DNA from: CAVPRW01 sp046727435 [NCBI: bacterium] | GTDB taxonomy: Bacteria; Tectomicrobia; Entotheonellia; J063 | Assembly (NCBI GenBank): GCA_046727435.1 | Contig: JBKPCR010000309.1 | Coordinates: 1-9,213, forward strand | Direction: 5' to 3' | DNA: 9,213 nt | Shown here: in pieces, positions 7,089 through 9,213 of the stretch | Layout of the letters: every line of letters begins with the position of its first letter | How positions within the stretch are numbered: position 1 is the stretch's first letter | Notes under the pieces: generated by a model | Seen by the model: the letters and a program-made list of their open reading frames with translations, nothing else | What the model was told of the DNA's origin: nothing | The model's database searches: none | Position numbers and translations under genes: made by a program

Positions 7089-7303
7089 ACAACGCCGGCA
7101 TCAGCTTTAGCTTTGTCCGCGAGTCGATTGCTACATTGTAGTGCTGGTCCCACTACGTCGATGCGCACATTTGGATATAGCTTGGCAGGAGGAGGCGAGG
7201 CACATCTGCACTGAAGGTCTCACAGCGGCCATACGGCAATGGTATTTCAGGGCACGGCTCAGTACTGGCGTGCGCCTAGTTGTGGCTGCCGAGAGAGGGG
7301 TAA
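7089..7303. other. Unassigned sequence between two gene remnants
   Basis: About 215 bp sit between the comM fragment and the next remnant. A 13-base word (GGCCATACGGCAA) at 7227-7239 also occurs at 6567-6579, bracketing the comM fragment, but a match of that length is near chance in a window of this size. No motif or RNA structure was recognised. Confidence 0.4.
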
Positions 7304-7505
7304 GGGCTGACGCGGCCCGGAAGGGAACAGCTGTCGTACCGCCTCCGGCGAGAACTCGAGCAGAGAGACGATGTAGACGAACCGATCCGCTTGACCTGGA
7401 CAGCCTGCCATTATGGCGGCCAGCGCCCTGGTTTCGCTGCCCGGGCTTGGGGTGCGGCCTTGGTCATATTAGCGGGCTACCCCCTGAACAATTGCTACCA
7501 GTCAG
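7304..7505 (+). pseudogene. Remnant of an unnamed W-T-P-C-x-x-G-G-x-R-P-W-F-x-C-P family protein
   Basis: The plus-strand frame through 7325 reads Q-L-S-Y-R-L-R-R-E-L-E-Q-R-D-D-V-D-E-P-I-R-L-T-W-T-A-C-H-Y-G-G-Q-R-P. The adjoining frame then continues P-W-F-R-C-P-G-L-G-C-G. Together they match, from memory, the middle of a common uncharacterised bacterial family (proteins of about 170-200 aa that often begin M-G-G-x-G-S-G-R) in which this block precedes a C-G-R-R-V and a C-R-H-C zinc-ribbon-like knuckle. The change of frame falls in the C run at 7426-7428, consistent with loss of one C. Further on, the first frame again shows a degraded V-I-L-x-G-Y and N-C-Y-Q, suggesting a second shift. No start codon, N-terminal Gly-rich motif or full Cys pair remains. 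I call a decayed pseudogene; the function of the family is unknown. Confidence 0.6.
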
Positions 7506-7824
7506 GACCTCCGCGGGGCTTTGGTATCACCTAGTTTGGCTGCGCCCGATTCTTGCGGAAAAGTATACCACACATAGCTTAGCGGTGGACCTTGAACGAA
7601 CCAAGATCGAGGCGTAGAAGAGGACCAGCAGAGCCAGCCGCCGAATCGACGGGTAACGTTCTCACGCCAACGAGCTGTGTCGCATCGTCGATGAGAGCAG
7701 ATCCTTGCTCTCCTGTCGCGACGTCAGCTCATGAAGAGAGATCGGAACGAAAGGTACATGGGGATCGCTGGTGCCCTGGCAAGCGCACTAACGCGTACGC
7801 AAGCGTTCACCTTCTGGAAACCCG

Positions 7825-7909
7825 CGTTGTCATAGCGAGGAGCGGAGCGACGAAGCCATCTCATGTAGCGCACAGGCGAGATTGCTTCGGTTCGCTCGCA
7901 ATCACGACG
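7825..7909. repeat. Degenerate palindromic dispersed repeat (GTCATTGCGAGG...GCAATCTC type)
   Basis: The left arm (7825-7862) runs from CGTTGTCATAGCGAGG to GAAGCCATCTC and the right arm (7878-7909) from GAGATTGCTTCGG to CAATCACGACG. Reverse-complementing one gives the other with a few mismatches, around a 15-bp centre. This closely resembles a short palindromic element with arms like GTCATTGCGAGGAGCG and GAAGCAATCTC that I know as a high-copy dispersed repeat in many environmental bacterial genomes. As RNA it would fold into a long hairpin. It encodes nothing. Its presence in a gene-poor gap is typical. The mismatches between arms indicate an old, drifting copy. Confidence 0.8.
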
Positions 7910-8060
7910 GCACTTCACGCTAGGTGAACGGTTACACTCGTACAAGGATTGCGGCAACTCTATCGCTACGGTACGCTAATTCTCTAGAGACATTATCGTT
8001 ATCGCTGCGGCGTTGGGGCAGGTAAAGCCGCCAGAACAGGTGTCTCAGTGCTAGCGCGTC

Positions 8061-8067
8061 AAGGGGG
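8061..8067 (+). promoter_or_regulatory. Ribosome binding site of the Rieske/FAD reductase
   Basis: AAGGGGG with about 6-7 nt spacing to the ATG at 8074 supports this start. Confidence 0.55.
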
Positions 8068-8073
8068 GAATAT

Positions 8074-9213
8074 ATGAGCGAGCCCAAGACGAACCTTAAC
8101 GGACCTGATCTCGCCAAGGGAGTCGCACTTTCGACAGTCGCCGACGGCGTCATGCTGCTCGGACACACGCACGGCGAAGCGGTGCTCCTCACGCGGCGGG
8201 GCGACGAGCTGTTCGCGATCGGTAACGTCTGCACGCACTATGGCGGCCCGCTGAACGAAGGGCTGCTTGTGGACGATACGGTTCGTTGCCCGTGGCATCA
8301 CGCCTGTTTCAGCCTGCGCACCGGTGAGGCCCTCTGCGCGCCGGCGCTGAACTCGGTCTCCTGTTGGCGCGTCGAGCAGCGGGACGGGACCGTGTATGTT
8401 CGAGAAAAGCTCGAGGGTGTAGGGCAGCAAGCGCCTCTGGTAGCGGCCGGTATGCCGGGATCGGTGGTTATCGTGGGGGGTGGTGCGGCGGGCAACGCCG
8501 CCGCAGAAATGCTGCGTAGGGAGGGCTACGTTGGTCGTATCACGATGCTGAGCGCCGATGAGTCGGTGCCCTGTGACCGGCCCAATCTTTCGAAGGGCTA
8601 TCTGGCGGGCACTGCGCCCGCGGAGTCGAATCCCCTCCGGTCGGCGGAGTTCTACCGAGAGCATGGCATCGACTTGAAGCTGGGCGTGCACGTCGTAGCG
8701 ATCGACACCGCGAGCCGGAATGTGCAGCTCATGAATGGCGGCCGGTATGCCTATGATGCGCTGCTGCTCGCCACGGGCGCCGAGCCGGTGCGGCTCGAGG
8801 TGCCTGGCGGCGATCTCCCACATGTGCACTATCTGCGCACGCTGGCTGACAGCCGTGCCATTATTGATAAGGCCTTAGCCTCGCGACGGGCGGTTGTGAT
8901 CGGCGCGAGCTTCATCGGTCTCGAAGTGGCCGTATCGCTCCGGCGCCGCAATATCGAAGTGGATGTAGTCGCGCCGGAGACCTCTCCTATGGAGAAAATC
9001 CTGGGAACGGAGGTTGGGGATTTCATCCGTAAGCTCCATGAGGAACACGGGGTGACATTCCATCTCAGCACAACAGCCACCTCGATAGACGCGCGCAGCG
9101 TCACGTTGAAGAACGGAGAAAACCTCCCGGCCGATCTCGTGGTCGTCGGCATCGGCGTACGACCGGCGATCTCGCTGGCGGAACAAGCGGGACTCGCCAT
9201 TGACCGTGGCATC
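8074..9213 (+). CDS. Rieske [2Fe-2S] ferredoxin fused to FAD/NAD(P)-dependent reductase (AIFM3-like), 3' end outside window
   Basis: The frame is open for 380 codons from the ATG at 8074 to the window edge, so the gene is partial. Residues about 10-112 form a Rieske domain with a complete cluster site: Cys53-x-His55 (C-T-H-Y-G-G) and Cys72-x2-His75 (C-P-W-H-H), 16 residues apart. From about 130 a pyridine nucleotide-disulfide oxidoreductase fold begins: FAD dinucleotide motif V-V-I-V-G-G-G-A-A-G-N-A-A-A-E (131-145), R-P-N-L-S-K (169-174), A-T-G-A-E-P (233-238), NAD(P) motif V-V-I-G-A-S-F-I-G-L-E-V-A (274-286) and the second FAD motif G-I-G-V-R-P (359-364). This is the AIFM3-like class, probably a soluble electron-transfer reductase passing electrons between NAD(P)H, FAD and the Rieske centre. 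The partner is unknown. Family proteins are about 500-530 aa, so roughly 130 residues should lie beyond 9213. No operon partner precedes it; it is divergent from the minus-strand block. Confidence 0.92.
   Translation, partial: MSEPKTNLNGPDLAKGVALSTVADGVMLLGHTHGEAVLLTRRGDELFAIGNVCTHYGGPLNEGLLVDDTVRCPWHHACFSLRTGEALCAPALNSVSCWRVEQRDGTVYVREKLEGVGQQAPLVAAGMPGSVVIVGGGAAGNAAAEMLRREGYVGRITMLSADESVPCDRPNLSKGYLAGTAPAESNPLRSAEFYREHGIDLKLGVHVVAIDTASRNVQLMNGGRYAYDALLLATGAEPVRLEVPGGDLPHVHYLRTLADSRAIIDKALASRRAVVIGASFIGLEVAVSLRRRNIEVDVVAPETSPMEKILGTEVGDFIRKLHEEHGVTFHLSTTATSIDARSVTLKNGENLPADLVVVGIGVRPAISLAEQAGLAIDRGI

Larger units (their letters stand above)
7510..8073. other. Non-coding region before the Rieske gene
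   Basis: No gene is supported in this 560 bp; open frames on both strands are short and lack motifs. It holds the palindromic repeat at 7825-7909, bracketed by a 9-bp inverted match (CGTTCACCT at 7804-7812 and AGGTGAACG at 7921-7929), a 10-bp palindrome TCTCTAGAGA at 7981-7990, and the ribosome site at 8061-8067. The promoter of the Rieske gene should lie between about 7930 and 8050. The best -35/-10 pair I see (TTGCGG at 7948, TACGCT at 7971, 17-bp spacing) is weak. Confidence 0.5.

Noticed and set aside
6567-7239. 13-bp direct repeat (GGCCATACGGCAA) bracketing the comM fragment, as target-site duplication or att sites
   Set aside because: A repeat of this length is expected about once by chance in a window this size, and no integrase, transposase or terminal inverted repeats accompany it.
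7141-7617. A 158-codon plus-strand frame as an intact gene
   Set aside because: Only its middle (W-F-R-C-P-G-L-G-C-G) has recognisable family sequence, and the matching N-terminal half lies in another frame, so it is a frameshifted remnant.
8059-9212. Minus-strand frames opposite the Rieske reductase
   Set aside because: The plus strand carries complete Rieske, FAD and NAD motifs in one uninterrupted frame; the antisense frames have none.
1-9213. CRISPR array, tRNA, rRNA, intact insertion sequence or phage genes
   Set aside because: No regularly spaced direct repeats, tRNA-like cloverleaf, rRNA signature, transposase motif or phage structural gene was seen on either strand.

Overview
The window is high-GC bacterial DNA. 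It looks like a chromosome segment from a large-genome environmental bacterium that is probably uncultured. The gene types (a nucleotide cyclase fused to a STAND-like ATPase and TPRs, a PhoPQ-activated-pathogenicity-related hydrolase, a Rieske/AIF-type reductase) and a GTCATTGCGAGG-type palindromic repeat resemble what I know of Entotheonella/Tectomicrobia, Rokubacteria, NC10 and deltaproteobacterial-type genomes. This is an impression from gene style only; there is no rRNA or other marker here to settle taxonomy.

Layout. Positions 1-6167 are coded on the minus strand. Read in the direction of transcription they hold: a small EthD/Dabb-like ferredoxin-fold gene interrupted by one in-frame TAG (5823-6167); a possible 59-aa ORF (5564-5743); a 126-aa cupin (5121-5501); a 1145-aa class III nucleotide cyclase/AAA ATPase/TPR protein (1374-4811); and, 9 bp further on, a 432-aa exported PhoPQ-related alpha/beta hydrolase (66-1364). 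The last two form a tight, probably translationally coupled pair. At the right end, on the plus strand, a Rieske [2Fe-2S]/FAD-NAD(P) reductase of the AIFM3 type starts at 8074 and runs off the window.

Between these blocks, about 1.9 kb (6168-8073) holds no intact gene. It contains a comM (Mg-chelatase-like) fragment with a frameshift and a damaged Walker A lysine (6721-7088), a frameshifted remnant of an unnamed family with a W-T-x-C-x-Y-G-G-x-R-P-W-F-x-C-P signature (about 7304-7505), a degenerate palindromic repeat (7825-7909) and an 18-bp perfect palindrome (6292-6309). It reads as a gene graveyard between two live transcription units.

I do not see a new multi-gene system. The points most worth following are the lone amber codon in an otherwise perfectly preserved small gene, the coupled signalling ATPase and exported hydrolase, and the two decayed genes.
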